A program made the translations under genes and the position numbers. Below, piece after piece: positions 17,716 to 25,925 of a DNA stretch of 64,000 nucleotides. This stretch comes from Flavobacterium sp. LHD-85. Lineage in GTDB: Bacteria; Bacteroidota; Bacteroidia; Flavobacteriales; Flavobacteriaceae. Every line of letters begins with the position of its first letter. The stretch's first letter is position 1. Location of the stretch: positions 62,001 to 126,000 of the forward strand of contig NZ_JAVFVR010000011.1 in the NCBI RefSeq assembly GCF_030929595.1, given 5' to 3'. The notes below the pieces were generated by a model. That model was not told where the DNA came from, did not search any database, and saw only the letters and a list, made by a program, of their open reading frames with translations.

Positions 17716-18558
17716 ATGAAGAAAATTCTAGTTCCGTTCTGCCTGTTTTTAGTTACGCTGGCCTACTCTCAGGATGATTTACTGAAAAGTCTTGATTCTA
17801 CTCAAGTAGAAGAAAGTTACTCTACAGCAACTTTTAAAGCTTTACAGCTTGTAACGCTGCAGACCACAAAAATGCCTGCTAAAAAAGAGTTTTATTTTGT
17901 GGTTTCGCATCGTTTTGGAACTGTAAAAGATGGTTTTGACAGTTTTTTTGGCCTTGATAATGCTACCACAAAACTTGGAGGAATTTATGGTGTTACAGAC
18001 TGGCTATCTGTCAGCCTTTCGAGACATACTTTAAACAAAATGTATGAAACAGGATTAAAGTACAGATTAGCAAGACAAAATGATAATTTTCCGCTGGATA
18101 TTGTTGGGTATAGTGTTGCAGATATCAATACTTTTTTAGAAAAAGACCAATATCCTGGTTTAGAATTTAAGCACCGATTGACGTATGTGCAGCAGGTTTT
18201 AATTTCTAGAAAAATCAGCGAGAAATTCTCATTAGAGTTAGTGCCATCTTTTATACACAAAAACCTTTACAATCCTGATATCGAAAGAGACAATCAGTTT
18301 TCTTTTGGCGGTGGCGGACGCTATAAAATCACGAAAAGGTTATCTGTCAATTTAGAATACATGCACAATTTTGACAAACCCGACTTTTATAAAAATCCTT
18401 TGTCTGTAGGTCTTGATGTAGAAACTGGCGGACACGTATTTCAATTAATTTTTACCAATTCACAATCTATGAGTGAGAGCGGATACCTTACTAATGCCTC
18501 TGGAGACTGGGGTAAAGGAGATTTCTTCTTTGGCTTTAACCTTTACAGAGTATTCTAA
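17716..18558 (+). CDS. DUF5777-family outer-membrane beta-barrel
   Basis: 280 residues. Signal peptide (1-18), then a beta-rich sequence with many alternating aromatic strands (FYFVVSHRFG, LGGIYGVTDWLSVSLSRHT, FSFGGGGRYKITKRLSVNLE) and a C-terminal FGFNLYRVF, the usual sign of a barrel inserted by the BAM machinery. This matches DUF5777, an uncharacterised barrel family found with c-type cytochromes and YceI proteins. It follows the OB-fold gene by 23 bases and precedes the cytochrome by 18. Confidence 0.82.
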   Translation: MKKILVPFCLFLVTLAYSQDDLLKSLDSTQVEESYSTATFKALQLVTLQTTKMPAKKEFYFVVSHRFGTVKDGFDSFFGLDNATTKLGGIYGVTDWLSVSLSRHTLNKMYETGLKYRLARQNDNFPLDIVGYSVADINTFLEKDQYPGLEFKHRLTYVQQVLISRKISEKFSLELVPSFIHKNLYNPDIERDNQFSFGGGGRYKITKRLSVNLEYMHNFDKPDFYKNPLSVGLDVETGGHVFQLIFTNSQSMSESGYLTNASGDWGKGDFFFGFNLYRVF

Positions 18559-18576
18559 TAATTAAAACAATAAATC

Positions 18577-18975
18577 ATGAAAAAAACAATCTTACTTACA
18601 ATTTTATTGGCTGCATTTGCAAGCTGTAGTGATTCTGATACCTATGAGGATATCGAAACACCACCTACTACACCAACAAATCCAACAAACCCGACGAACC
18701 CAACAAATCCGACAACTGCGGTTACTTACAATAAAGATGTAAAATCTATTATTGACGCCAACTGCGTAAGCTGCCACTCAAGCGGAAGGTCTGCAGCTTT
18801 TAGACCGCTGACTACTTTTGCTCAAGTAAAAGCTGCCGTAGAAAGTGCCGGATTATTAGGGAGAATCCAGCTTCAAAACGGCCAGCAAGGGCTTATGCCT
18901 CAAGGCGGAAGAATGGCTCAGGCTAATATTGATCTAATTGTGAAATGGAACGCCGATGGTCTAAAAGAAAATTAA
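18577..18975 (+). CDS. c-type cytochrome lipoprotein
   Basis: 132 residues. Lipobox near FASCSDS, a linker of repeated Pro-Thr-Asn units (residues about 29-48), then a single heme-binding motif CVSCH within VKSIIDANCVSCHSSGRSAA. The distal methionine is likely in LMPQGG. It should be an outer-membrane-anchored periplasmic monoheme cytochrome. In this operon it may pass electrons to or from the DUF5777 barrel or the YceI protein, but the acceptor is not evident. Confidence 0.88.
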   Translation: MKKTILLTILLAAFASCSDSDTYEDIETPPTTPTNPTNPTNPTNPTTAVTYNKDVKSIIDANCVSCHSSGRSAAFRPLTTFAQVKAAVESAGLLGRIQLQNGQQGLMPQGGRMAQANIDLIVKWNADGLKEN

Positions 18976-18980
18976 TTATT

Positions 18981-19535
18981 ATGAAAAAATCATTCCTAAA
19001 TTTCTTTGCATTATTGCTCGTTATGGTTGCAAATACAAGTGGATTTGCGCAAAAACTAATTACAAAAACTGGGAATATAAAATTTCAAGCTTCAATGCCT
19101 TCTTACGAAGAAGTTGCAGCCGAAAGCAAATCAGTATCAGCAGTTCTGGATCAGACAACAGGAGATTTTGCGAGTTTGGTTCTTATAAAAGGTTTTCGAT
19201 TTAAAGTAGCTTTAATGGAGGAGCACTTTAATGAAAATTATATGGAATCAGAAAAATTTCCGAAAGCAACATTCAAAGGTAAAATAGAAGATTTTGATAG
19301 TTCTAAAATTACAAGTTCTCCTAAAAATTTTACACTAAAAGGAGATCTTACTATTCATGGAAAAACAAAAGCTGTCTCAGTGATTGTAAAAATTTCCAAA
19401 GCTCCAAACGGTGTCAATGCTATTGGCACATTTGAAGCAAAACCAGAAGATTTTGATATTGAAATACCAAGTCTTGTGAGAAAGAAAATTGCTGACAAAA
19501 TAAAGATTAATTACAATTTTTTATTAGCTAAATAA
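18981..19535 (+). CDS. YceI-family periplasmic lipid-binding protein
   Basis: 184 residues from the ATG at 18981, which gives a clean signal peptide ending GFAQ; an in-frame ATG at 18945 overlaps the cytochrome gene and has no signal sequence, so I reject it. The body is the YceI lipocalin-like barrel (GNIKFQASMP, VLIKGFRFKVALMEEHFNEN, KFPKATFKGKIEDF, LTIHGKTKAVSV). YceI proteins bind polyprenyl/quinone-like lipids in the periplasm. The gene follows the cytochrome by 5 bases, suggesting a shared role around a quinone or lipid. Confidence 0.9.
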   Translation: MKKSFLNFFALLLVMVANTSGFAQKLITKTGNIKFQASMPSYEEVAAESKSVSAVLDQTTGDFASLVLIKGFRFKVALMEEHFNENYMESEKFPKATFKGKIEDFDSSKITSSPKNFTLKGDLTIHGKTKAVSVIVKISKAPNGVNAIGTFEAKPEDFDIEIPSLVRKKIADKIKINYNFLLAK

Positions 19536-19572
19536 TCCCATTCAAAAGAATTTTAAACATGACTAATGTTCT

Positions 19573-19609
19573 AGAGGCCGGTAAATTGATTACGCCGGTC
19601 TCTTTTTTT
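19573..19609 (+). terminator. Rho-independent terminator after the YceI operon
   Basis: GAGGCCGG (19574-19581) pairs with CCGGTCTC (19595-19602) with one G-T wobble, followed by a T-run. Confidence 0.85.
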
Positions 19610-19628
19610 AACCTTAAATCACATTAAA

Positions 19629-20024
19629 ATGATCTGTAAAAATTATGTTGTTACTGGTGAAGATGTAAATGATTATATGATTATGGAAGATGCCGCATAC
19701 ATCTCCTATACGATCCGATTGTTATACCATTTTTTATTTTACAATGGTTTTTCCAAAGAAAAACTTAATTATATGCATTTAGGTTTACAGGAAGGAAATC
19801 ATGAATTAATCATCTATAAAAACCTGATGTTTACAGAACATTTTTTTGTTGAAATGAAGCATTGTTACATAGCGGATAAAATCAATATTAAAAGCTGTTT
19901 TTTTAACTCAAATAACGAGTGTTGTGCAGAAGTTACAAAAGAAGTAAAATGGTTTGACCCAATTAGTAAAGAAGTTGTTACAACACCTAAACAAATTCTT
20001 AGACATTTTTATCCGAAAATGTAA
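19629..20024 (+). CDS. Small cytoplasmic protein, possibly hotdog-fold thioesterase-like
   Basis: 131 residues, no signal peptide. An N-terminal helix (ISYTIRLLYHFLFYNGFSKE) is followed by strands such as HELIIYKNLMFTEHFFVEMK and INIKSCFFNSNNECCAEVTK. The helix wrapped by a sheet with alternating residues suggests a 4HBT-type hotdog fold, but no catalytic motif is clear. It is separated from the YceI operon by a terminator and followed by its own hairpin, so it is probably monocistronic. Confidence 0.55.
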   Translation: MICKNYVVTGEDVNDYMIMEDAAYISYTIRLLYHFLFYNGFSKEKLNYMHLGLQEGNHELIIYKNLMFTEHFFVEMKHCYIADKINIKSCFFNSNNECCAEVTKEVKWFDPISKEVVTTPKQILRHFYPKM

Positions 20025-20078
20025 AATCTAGCGCATCTTCCTCATTTATTTGCTTCCGAGTTTTATACTATTACGATA

Positions 20079-20109
20079 AAAGCCTAATATCTAAAAGATA
20101 TCAGGCTTT
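20079..20109. terminator. Hairpin between convergent genes
   Basis: AAAGCCTAATATCT (20079-20092) pairs with AGATATCAGGCTTT (20096-20109) with one mismatch. It lies between the convergent hotdog-like gene and the fructokinase gene and could serve both. Confidence 0.6.
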
Positions 20110-20295
20110 ACTTCAAAAAACGGGTATTAAAATAAGTAATTAAAACTTAAACAAAATCCCATGCATTTAATAAAATTCGGATTTTAAAAATAGATAAGAC
20201 CTCCTATAAGCGATATTAAACTTATTGCTGTTAACAAGGCCAATTGCAAGAATTTTGTTTTAAACAACTCCTATTTCATATAAATTTCATAAAAG

Positions 20296-21201
20296 TTAAA
20301 TTTTCATTTTTAACATCATCTTTTCAATTCTGGAAAATGAAATTTCGGGATTAGCTCCAGGAGATTCAGCCACTAATGCACCAACTGCGCAGGCAAAATC
20401 AATTGAATACTGAGGTTCTCTTTCGGTTAATAATGAAGTTATCAAAGCGGCAAGAAATGAATCTCCGGCACCAACGGTATCAGCAACTTCAATTGGATAA
20501 CCGTTGTTTTCGTAAATTTTTCCTTCCCATAATAATAAAGCGCCGTGTTTACCTTTTGTTACACACATTGCAGTAGCTTTTGTTTTTTCTTCAATAAAAG
20601 CCATATTTTCTTCCAGACTTTCAAAAGGAGAATTCATCGCTTTTGCAATTTCAAGCAATTCTTCATCATTAAACTTAATAAAATCAGCCGATTGCATAAG
20701 CTGATTCAGGATTCCATACGTATAATGTGGTTTTCTTAAATTCACATCAAATACCTTATAAACATCATATTGAAGCAACTGTTCTAAAGCATTTCTCGAA
20801 ACATTGTCACGACAAACCAAGCTTCCGTAAATCAAAACATCAGCCGATTTTACAGTTGTTTTAGCCAAATCATTCAATTCAATTTTATCCCAGGCAGACG
20901 GATAACTGATTTCATAAGTTGCCGATCCACGCTCATTTAAGGTAACGTTGACCAAACCAGTCGGAAAATCTTCAGAAACTACAATTGTATCCGTTTCAAG
21001 TCCCAGTTTTTTTACCTGATTTTTTATTGCTTTTCCGTCTTCATCATTTCCTACACAGCTTATCATGGCCACGTCGCAACCCAGCGTTTTCATGCGTAAG
21101 GCAACATTCAATGGTGCTCCGCCAATTTTTTTTTCATTGGCAAAAACATCCCAAAGTACCTCTCCATATGCCATCGCCTTAAGGTTTTTTCCGTTATTCA
21201 T
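20296..21201 (-). CDS. Fructokinase (PfkB/ribokinase family)
   Basis: 301 residues, cytoplasmic. IGGAPLNVALRMKTLG near the N-terminus is the sugar-binding signature, DTVGAGDSFLAAL (241-253) is the PfkB signature 2 with the catalytic base Asp247, and YPSAWDKIEL follows the fructokinase pattern. It phosphorylates the fructose imported by this locus with ATP. It is the last gene of the SusC-SusD-DUF4960-GH32 run (24 bases after the GH32 gene), in keeping with the B. thetaiotaomicron levan locus, which also carries its own fructokinase. Confidence 0.92.
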   Translation of the reverse strand: MNNGKNLKAMAYGEVLWDVFANEKKIGGAPLNVALRMKTLGCDVAMISCVGNDEDGKAIKNQVKKLGLETDTIVVSEDFPTGLVNVTLNERGSATYEISYPSAWDKIELNDLAKTTVKSADVLIYGSLVCRDNVSRNALEQLLQYDVYKVFDVNLRKPHYTYGILNQLMQSADFIKFNDEELLEIAKAMNSPFESLEENMAFIEEKTKATAMCVTKGKHGALLLWEGKIYENNGYPIEVADTVGAGDSFLAALITSLLTEREPQYSIDFACAVGALVAESPGANPEISFSRIEKMMLKMKI

Positions 21202-21225
21202 TCTAAAATATTTTATTATTAGTTT

Positions 21226-22782
21226 TTATTCAGGTTGCGTAATCTGAAGATTTGAGATTGTGCTCGTTTGTCCTTCAGCAATTAAGCCCCATTTATTTTT
21301 GTCTCTTCCGTAAATGCGGTTGGTAAGTGCTGCTTTTCCGTTGATGCAAACTACGACAACACTTCCTTCGGCAATTATTTCAACATCATATTTTACATTT
21401 GTCTGAAATACAAATGGCAAACGCGTTACTTCCTGTGAAGCCGAGTTGTAACCGCTTATTTTACTATTAGCAATATCCAAAACCACTTTATAATAACTTC
21501 CTGTATCATTGGTATGAAAAACAAATCCAGTTGTTCCACTAGCTTTCGCTAAAGTAACTTCGGCTTTTATTTTGACTTTCTTTCCAACGCTTTTAAAAGT
21601 AACCATTGCTTTTTCTGTTTCTCCCGTTAAAGAATAAGTTCCATTATTGGCTGTTGCATTAGATGAAATTGCATCTACTTCTGCAGTAGTATTCTTTTTC
21701 GAAAATAAATCCTTAACCGATTTCGGCGACTGAGTTCCTAAAGTTCCATCTGAATTCTGAGTTAATTCATGAATGACCATATTTCCTGCCCAATCTTTAT
21801 TTCCTAAATCATTATCAGGCGTTTTTCTGGCATTCCATCCAAAAACATATCTTTTATTTCCGTCAGAAGCTGTTTTTCCGGCATAAAAATATTCTCCATC
21901 GATTCTGTCATTTTCCGGTTTTGTCCAAGGGCCATTTATAGATGATGAAATTCTGTAATGCGTTCCTTTATTGCCACTCCAATTCTCAGAAAAAATTAAA
22001 TACCAATTGCTTCCCATTTTGAAAATATCCGCACATTCCATCATCAGATAATTATCTTCAGGAGTTGTGGTATAAATTGGAGCTTCGACATTCCATTTTC
22101 CTGATGCAGGATCTGCGCTTGTAAAATGCAACAAAACGGCTTTTCTTCCCGGTTCTGTCTGCGTGCTTACTAACATGGAATATTTTTTCAATTCATCATT
22201 ATAAAACACATGCGGATCTCTGAAATCATAATTGTAGTAGCCCGCTGGAGCTGTAATTTTAAAAGATGGAACTTTTGTCCAATTTTTCAAATCACTGCTT
22301 GTGGCACACAACACACTTTCTCTGGCATTGGACTGAACAAAAGCCGGATTTTCATTGTGTCCTGTGTAATAGAAATAATAAAGATTGCCTACTTTGACAA
22401 CTGATCCTGTGCCAATAGCAAAATCAGGTTCAAGAGTTGTACCATACGGAATAGTCTGGCCTTCATAAGTAAAATGTGCCAAATCTGTGCTTTGATATTC
22501 ATGAATATCATGAAATCCTTTTCCGATAGGTTTATTCTGAGCATCATGCAGAAAATAAATATGAAATTTTCCGTTATCGAAAAAAGGCATAATATCTCCC
22601 GTATAACCTGCGCTGTAATAGGGATCATTTGCACCCATCCATTGCGCCGGTGGTACAGGAAAAACACTTGCTATTTCAGAATTCCCTCCCGAAATCGAAC
22701 CTCCAATATACGTTTCATCCTGACTGCATGAAGCCAGTGAAAAGAAAACGAAGGCGATTGTTATTATATTTCTATATTTCAT
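21226..22782 (-). CDS. GH32-type surface lipoprotein (EcAec43/FosGH2-like), probable fructan hydrolase
   Basis: 518 residues. Lipobox LASC (Cys19), so probably outer-membrane anchored and surface exposed. A five-bladed propeller spans about residues 38-340, with acidic residues at the expected spacing: Asp63 in YTGDIMPFF, Asp189 in FRDPHVF and Glu249 in MECADIF (nucleophile, stabiliser, acid/base). The usual W-M-N-D-P-N-G motif is replaced, as in the GH32 subgroup containing E. coli Aec43/FosGH2. A C-terminal beta-sandwich (about 345-518) may bind glycan. By position it takes the place of the surface endo-acting enzyme of the Bacteroides levan locus; endo activity is inferred. A GH43-like activity is less likely given the fructokinase downstream. 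Confidence 0.82.
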   Translation of the reverse strand: MKYRNIITIAFVFFSLASCSQDETYIGGSISGGNSEIASVFPVPPAQWMGANDPYYSAGYTGDIMPFFDNGKFHIYFLHDAQNKPIGKGFHDIHEYQSTDLAHFTYEGQTIPYGTTLEPDFAIGTGSVVKVGNLYYFYYTGHNENPAFVQSNARESVLCATSSDLKNWTKVPSFKITAPAGYYNYDFRDPHVFYNDELKKYSMLVSTQTEPGRKAVLLHFTSADPASGKWNVEAPIYTTTPEDNYLMMECADIFKMGSNWYLIFSENWSGNKGTHYRISSSINGPWTKPENDRIDGEYFYAGKTASDGNKRYVFGWNARKTPDNDLGNKDWAGNMVIHELTQNSDGTLGTQSPKSVKDLFSKKNTTAEVDAISSNATANNGTYSLTGETEKAMVTFKSVGKKVKIKAEVTLAKASGTTGFVFHTNDTGSYYKVVLDIANSKISGYNSASQEVTRLPFVFQTNVKYDVEIIAEGSVVVVCINGKAALTNRIYGRDKNKWGLIAEGQTSTISNLQITQPE

Positions 22783-22802
22783 TTTATTAAATTCAAAGTG
22801 AT

Positions 22803-24200
22803 TTATTTTGCCGCTAGATAATTGATACTGTTTTGCGTCAATAGTCTGATGTTTGTTATAAACTCATTGGCCTGACTTGGCACTCCGCTGCTATTGGTTT
22901 CATTGTACCAATCGTAAGCTCCCATAGAAATAACAATTACATTTTTATTTGTACTTGTATTTGGAAATTCTGCAATGGTAACTCTTCCGTTCAGTTCATT
23001 ATCCCAGGCTTCACTTGCCAGATTGGTTCCTCCTGTTTGGTTTCTCCAACCTTCTCCATTATTGTAGCCTCCCCATTCCGGTAAAAACCACCACGCTGTA
23101 TGGTTTAATCTGAAAGTTCCGCTTTGTAGTAAATTGGCTTTTCCTGCTTCATAAGTAGTTAAACCCTGAAAGATTGGATGACCTTCATGACCAACGAATG
23201 ACATTCCCCATGAATTACCGTCTACAAATCCATTTGGAGGAAAATCTCCAAAAACATTATTTGGTCCTTTTCCTGACGGAACAATTCCTAAAGCATCTAC
23301 ATATTGCGAAGCAAAAGATGTCAAAAGAAAGTTTCCTCCATTTGTTCTGAAATTTTTCAAAGCGTTTGTAACCGCAGGATTATAAGCCACAGAAGGTAAA
23401 TTTGCAGCCGAATCAAAGTGCCACCAAATCACATCGATATCACTTAAATCGGCACCGTTTTGTATACTTTCGAAAGAAATATATTTAGCTCCTGGGAAAC
23501 TATCAAACAACCAGTTTGAAGCTGTAACTTCATCCATATTTGTGATTCCAGATCTTATAGCGGCAGTTCCTAAAAATGCAACGGTTAATCCAGTAACCGG
23601 AACTCCAACATTTGCCGTATAATTAACACTTTTTCCGTTTGATGTTATTACAAAAGTGACTGCGTTTGTAAAATCAACGGTTGCTCCTGAAGCAGGTGAA
23701 ATTGTAACACCAGCTGTTAGTTCAATTACTGGTTTCAATGCTGTTAAATCTGTATTTTCTGGAAGCGTCATATTGATGGTTTTGCTAATGTCGTTTACCG
23801 TTGCTGCAACGCCATTAATCTTAAAACTCTTAATCGGACTCAAAATGGTTGTTGTTACCGTATAATCTTTATATAAATTACCATTAACCACTCTGAATTT
23901 TACCGGATTTGTAAAATTCCTAGCCGAATTTAATTCCGGATTTGATGTTGCCCCTTCTACAAAGACAACTTCCGGTTTTATTGATGTTATGTCAGATCCG
24001 TAAGGCATTACAACAGTAATTTTTCCTGCTGCCTGATCAATGCTTCCTGCAACTCCGTTAAGTTTGAATGAAAGTACATTTGAAGGCGAGCTTACATCAA
24101 ATCCGCCAGTTTCAAAACTATTCTCGCAGGCAGTAATCATAAAAATCATTGCCAATACTATAGACATTTTAGTCCAATATTTATTTAAAGCTTTTTTCAT
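22803..24200 (-). CDS. DUF4960 surface glycan-binding lipoprotein
   Basis: 465 residues. Lipobox ITAC (Cys25). Two or three Ig-like repeats follow (about 40-205; compare FKLNGVAGSIDQAAGKITVV with FKINGVAATVNDISKTINMT), then a C-terminal DUF4960 region (about 208-465) with a glutamine-amidotransferase-like fold (IDVIWWHFDSA, GHPIFQGLT, VIVISMGAYDWY). The B. thetaiotaomicron levan locus has a protein of the same type after SusD (BT1761). Expected role: holding fructan at the cell surface for the adjacent GH32. Gaps to its neighbours are about 20 bases. Confidence 0.85.
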   Translation of the reverse strand: MKKALNKYWTKMSIVLAMIFMITACENSFETGGFDVSSPSNVLSFKLNGVAGSIDQAAGKITVVMPYGSDITSIKPEVVFVEGATSNPELNSARNFTNPVKFRVVNGNLYKDYTVTTTILSPIKSFKINGVAATVNDISKTINMTLPENTDLTALKPVIELTAGVTISPASGATVDFTNAVTFVITSNGKSVNYTANVGVPVTGLTVAFLGTAAIRSGITNMDEVTASNWLFDSFPGAKYISFESIQNGADLSDIDVIWWHFDSAANLPSVAYNPAVTNALKNFRTNGGNFLLTSFASQYVDALGIVPSGKGPNNVFGDFPPNGFVDGNSWGMSFVGHEGHPIFQGLTTYEAGKANLLQSGTFRLNHTAWWFLPEWGGYNNGEGWRNQTGGTNLASEAWDNELNGRVTIAEFPNTSTNKNVIVISMGAYDWYNETNSSGVPSQANEFITNIRLLTQNSINYLAAK

Positions 24201-24219
24201 ATTGCTGATTCTTTAAAGA

Positions 24220-25911
24220 TTAATAACCTGGATTTTGTTTGTACAATCCCTGACTGAAATTAATCTGCTTCAGCGGAATTGGACAATACTCCTCTTTGTG
24301 TGCATCAAAAAAGGCATCTTGATAATAGGTACGTTTTGTTTTTTCTTTTGCATAAAAATCATTCATAACCTGATCTGTAATTCCCCAACGAACAAGATCG
24401 AAGAATCTGCTTCCTTCCATCGCCAATTCTAAACGGCGTTCCCAACGCAAAGCTTTACGGGCAAAATCCTGTGTCCAGTTGCAGTTGCTTCCATCCACAT
24501 ACGTATTGATTTTGAAGTTGCTCACATAAGGCAGTCTTCCTGTACTTTGCGCTGCTCTTTCTCTGATTTCATTGATTAGCGGTAAAGCTTCTGATTGTCT
24601 TCCTAATTCAATCAAAGCTTCGGCACGCATCAAAATCACATCAGCATAGCGAATTTGGATTCTGTTTTTTGAATTTCCGTAAAACGGATCAATATTTACG
24701 ACACAGCTGCAATTTGGGGCAACATTTTCTTTTAAAGAAGCAAAATAACCATACGTTCCCGGAGATCGTACCCAAGCTTCAACATATAGGAATTCTGGGT
24801 CATATTTATAAGGCAGACCCGGCATCGCTACTGTATGGTATAATCTGGGATCGACGGTGTTGGCAGCTAAATTTTTATAATCAAAATCCTGATCGTTATA
24901 GGTATCAAATTCCGGTAAACCGTTTGTTCCGGTTTTAAAAGCATTCACTAGATTCTGGCTTGGTTTATGAAAATCACAGCATCCTAAACCTTGCGGTGTA
25001 GAAAGAACATCTGAAAAATTCAGTCTTCCGTATAGTGTCCCGTCATTATCTGAAAACTGAATCGAAAAAATAGATTCAGGTCCATTCTCATAAGTTCCCG
25101 GCAGGAAGTTGTTGGCAAAATCAGGTTCTAAGGAAGCTTTCCCGATTACTTTATCGGTTGCTGCAATTACTTCCTGCAAATGCTGTTGACTGATTCCCGT
25201 TACTTTGAATGTTTCATCCTGTGTATATGCTTGATACAATCTCGTTTTTGCCAAATAAGCATAAGCCGCTTTTTTAGTAGCGCGCCCTACTTCTGGCTGA
25301 GCATCAGGTAAATTTTCAGCTGCAGCCTGAAAATCTTCTGCGATTTTGCTCCAAAGCTCTTCATTTGAAAGCGATGTATTCGAAATCGTTTTGTATTCCT
25401 CTACAGGAATATCCTCGGTAATATAAGGCACATTTCTAAACATGATTTTAAGCATAAAGTAAAAATGCCCTCTCAAAAAACGCATTTCAGCCATACGTAT
25501 TTTTTTCAGCGGATAATCTGCCTCAGAGATTTGCTCCAAGGCTTTCAAGGCTTTATTGGCTCTTGAAACCCCTACATAACTGATGTACCAGAAATTATCT
25601 AATTCCCCAAAATCTGGACGTATGTTATTTGAAACTTCAAAAAAGTGAAAATCCTGAATATCATTTGTACCGCTTCCGCCTTTGTAGGCATCATCTGAAC
25701 GAACATTTCCAAACGGCCATAAACTGTAGGGAGAATCGTAATGATCATTTCCTAACTGTGCATAAGCTGCATTCATAAATCCTTCAACCGACTGCGGTGT
25801 AACAATATCTTCTTCTGACAACACACCACGCGGATCATTTTCTAAAAAATCGGAACAGGAAGCGAATAAACCTATCACTGCAAATCCTGCTATATATAGT
25901 ATTTTTTTCAT
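24220..25911 (-). CDS. susD: SusD/RagB-family nutrient-binding lipoprotein
   Basis: 563 residues. Lipobox FASC (Cys19), then the SusD fold: N-terminal SusD-like region (DFLENDPRGVLSEEDI), TPR-like helices (WYISYVGVSRANKALKALEQ, AEMRFLRGHFYFML, KAAYAYLAKTRLY) and the C-terminal RagB/SusD part (IQIRYADVILMRAEALIELG, WERRLELAMEGSRFFDLVRW). It caps the SusC channel and binds the oligosaccharide. It lies 14 bases after SusC. Confidence 0.95.
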   Translation of the reverse strand: MKKILYIAGFAVIGLFASCSDFLENDPRGVLSEEDIVTPQSVEGFMNAAYAQLGNDHYDSPYSLWPFGNVRSDDAYKGGSGTNDIQDFHFFEVSNNIRPDFGELDNFWYISYVGVSRANKALKALEQISEADYPLKKIRMAEMRFLRGHFYFMLKIMFRNVPYITEDIPVEEYKTISNTSLSNEELWSKIAEDFQAAAENLPDAQPEVGRATKKAAYAYLAKTRLYQAYTQDETFKVTGISQQHLQEVIAATDKVIGKASLEPDFANNFLPGTYENGPESIFSIQFSDNDGTLYGRLNFSDVLSTPQGLGCCDFHKPSQNLVNAFKTGTNGLPEFDTYNDQDFDYKNLAANTVDPRLYHTVAMPGLPYKYDPEFLYVEAWVRSPGTYGYFASLKENVAPNCSCVVNIDPFYGNSKNRIQIRYADVILMRAEALIELGRQSEALPLINEIRERAAQSTGRLPYVSNFKINTYVDGSNCNWTQDFARKALRWERRLELAMEGSRFFDLVRWGITDQVMNDFYAKEKTKRTYYQDAFFDAHKEEYCPIPLKQINFSQGLYKQNPGY

Positions 25912-25925
25912 TTTTAAATCTTTTA

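Noticed and set aside
18945..18980. Earlier start of the YceI gene
   Set aside because: It overlaps the cytochrome gene and hides the signal peptide that begins at 18981.
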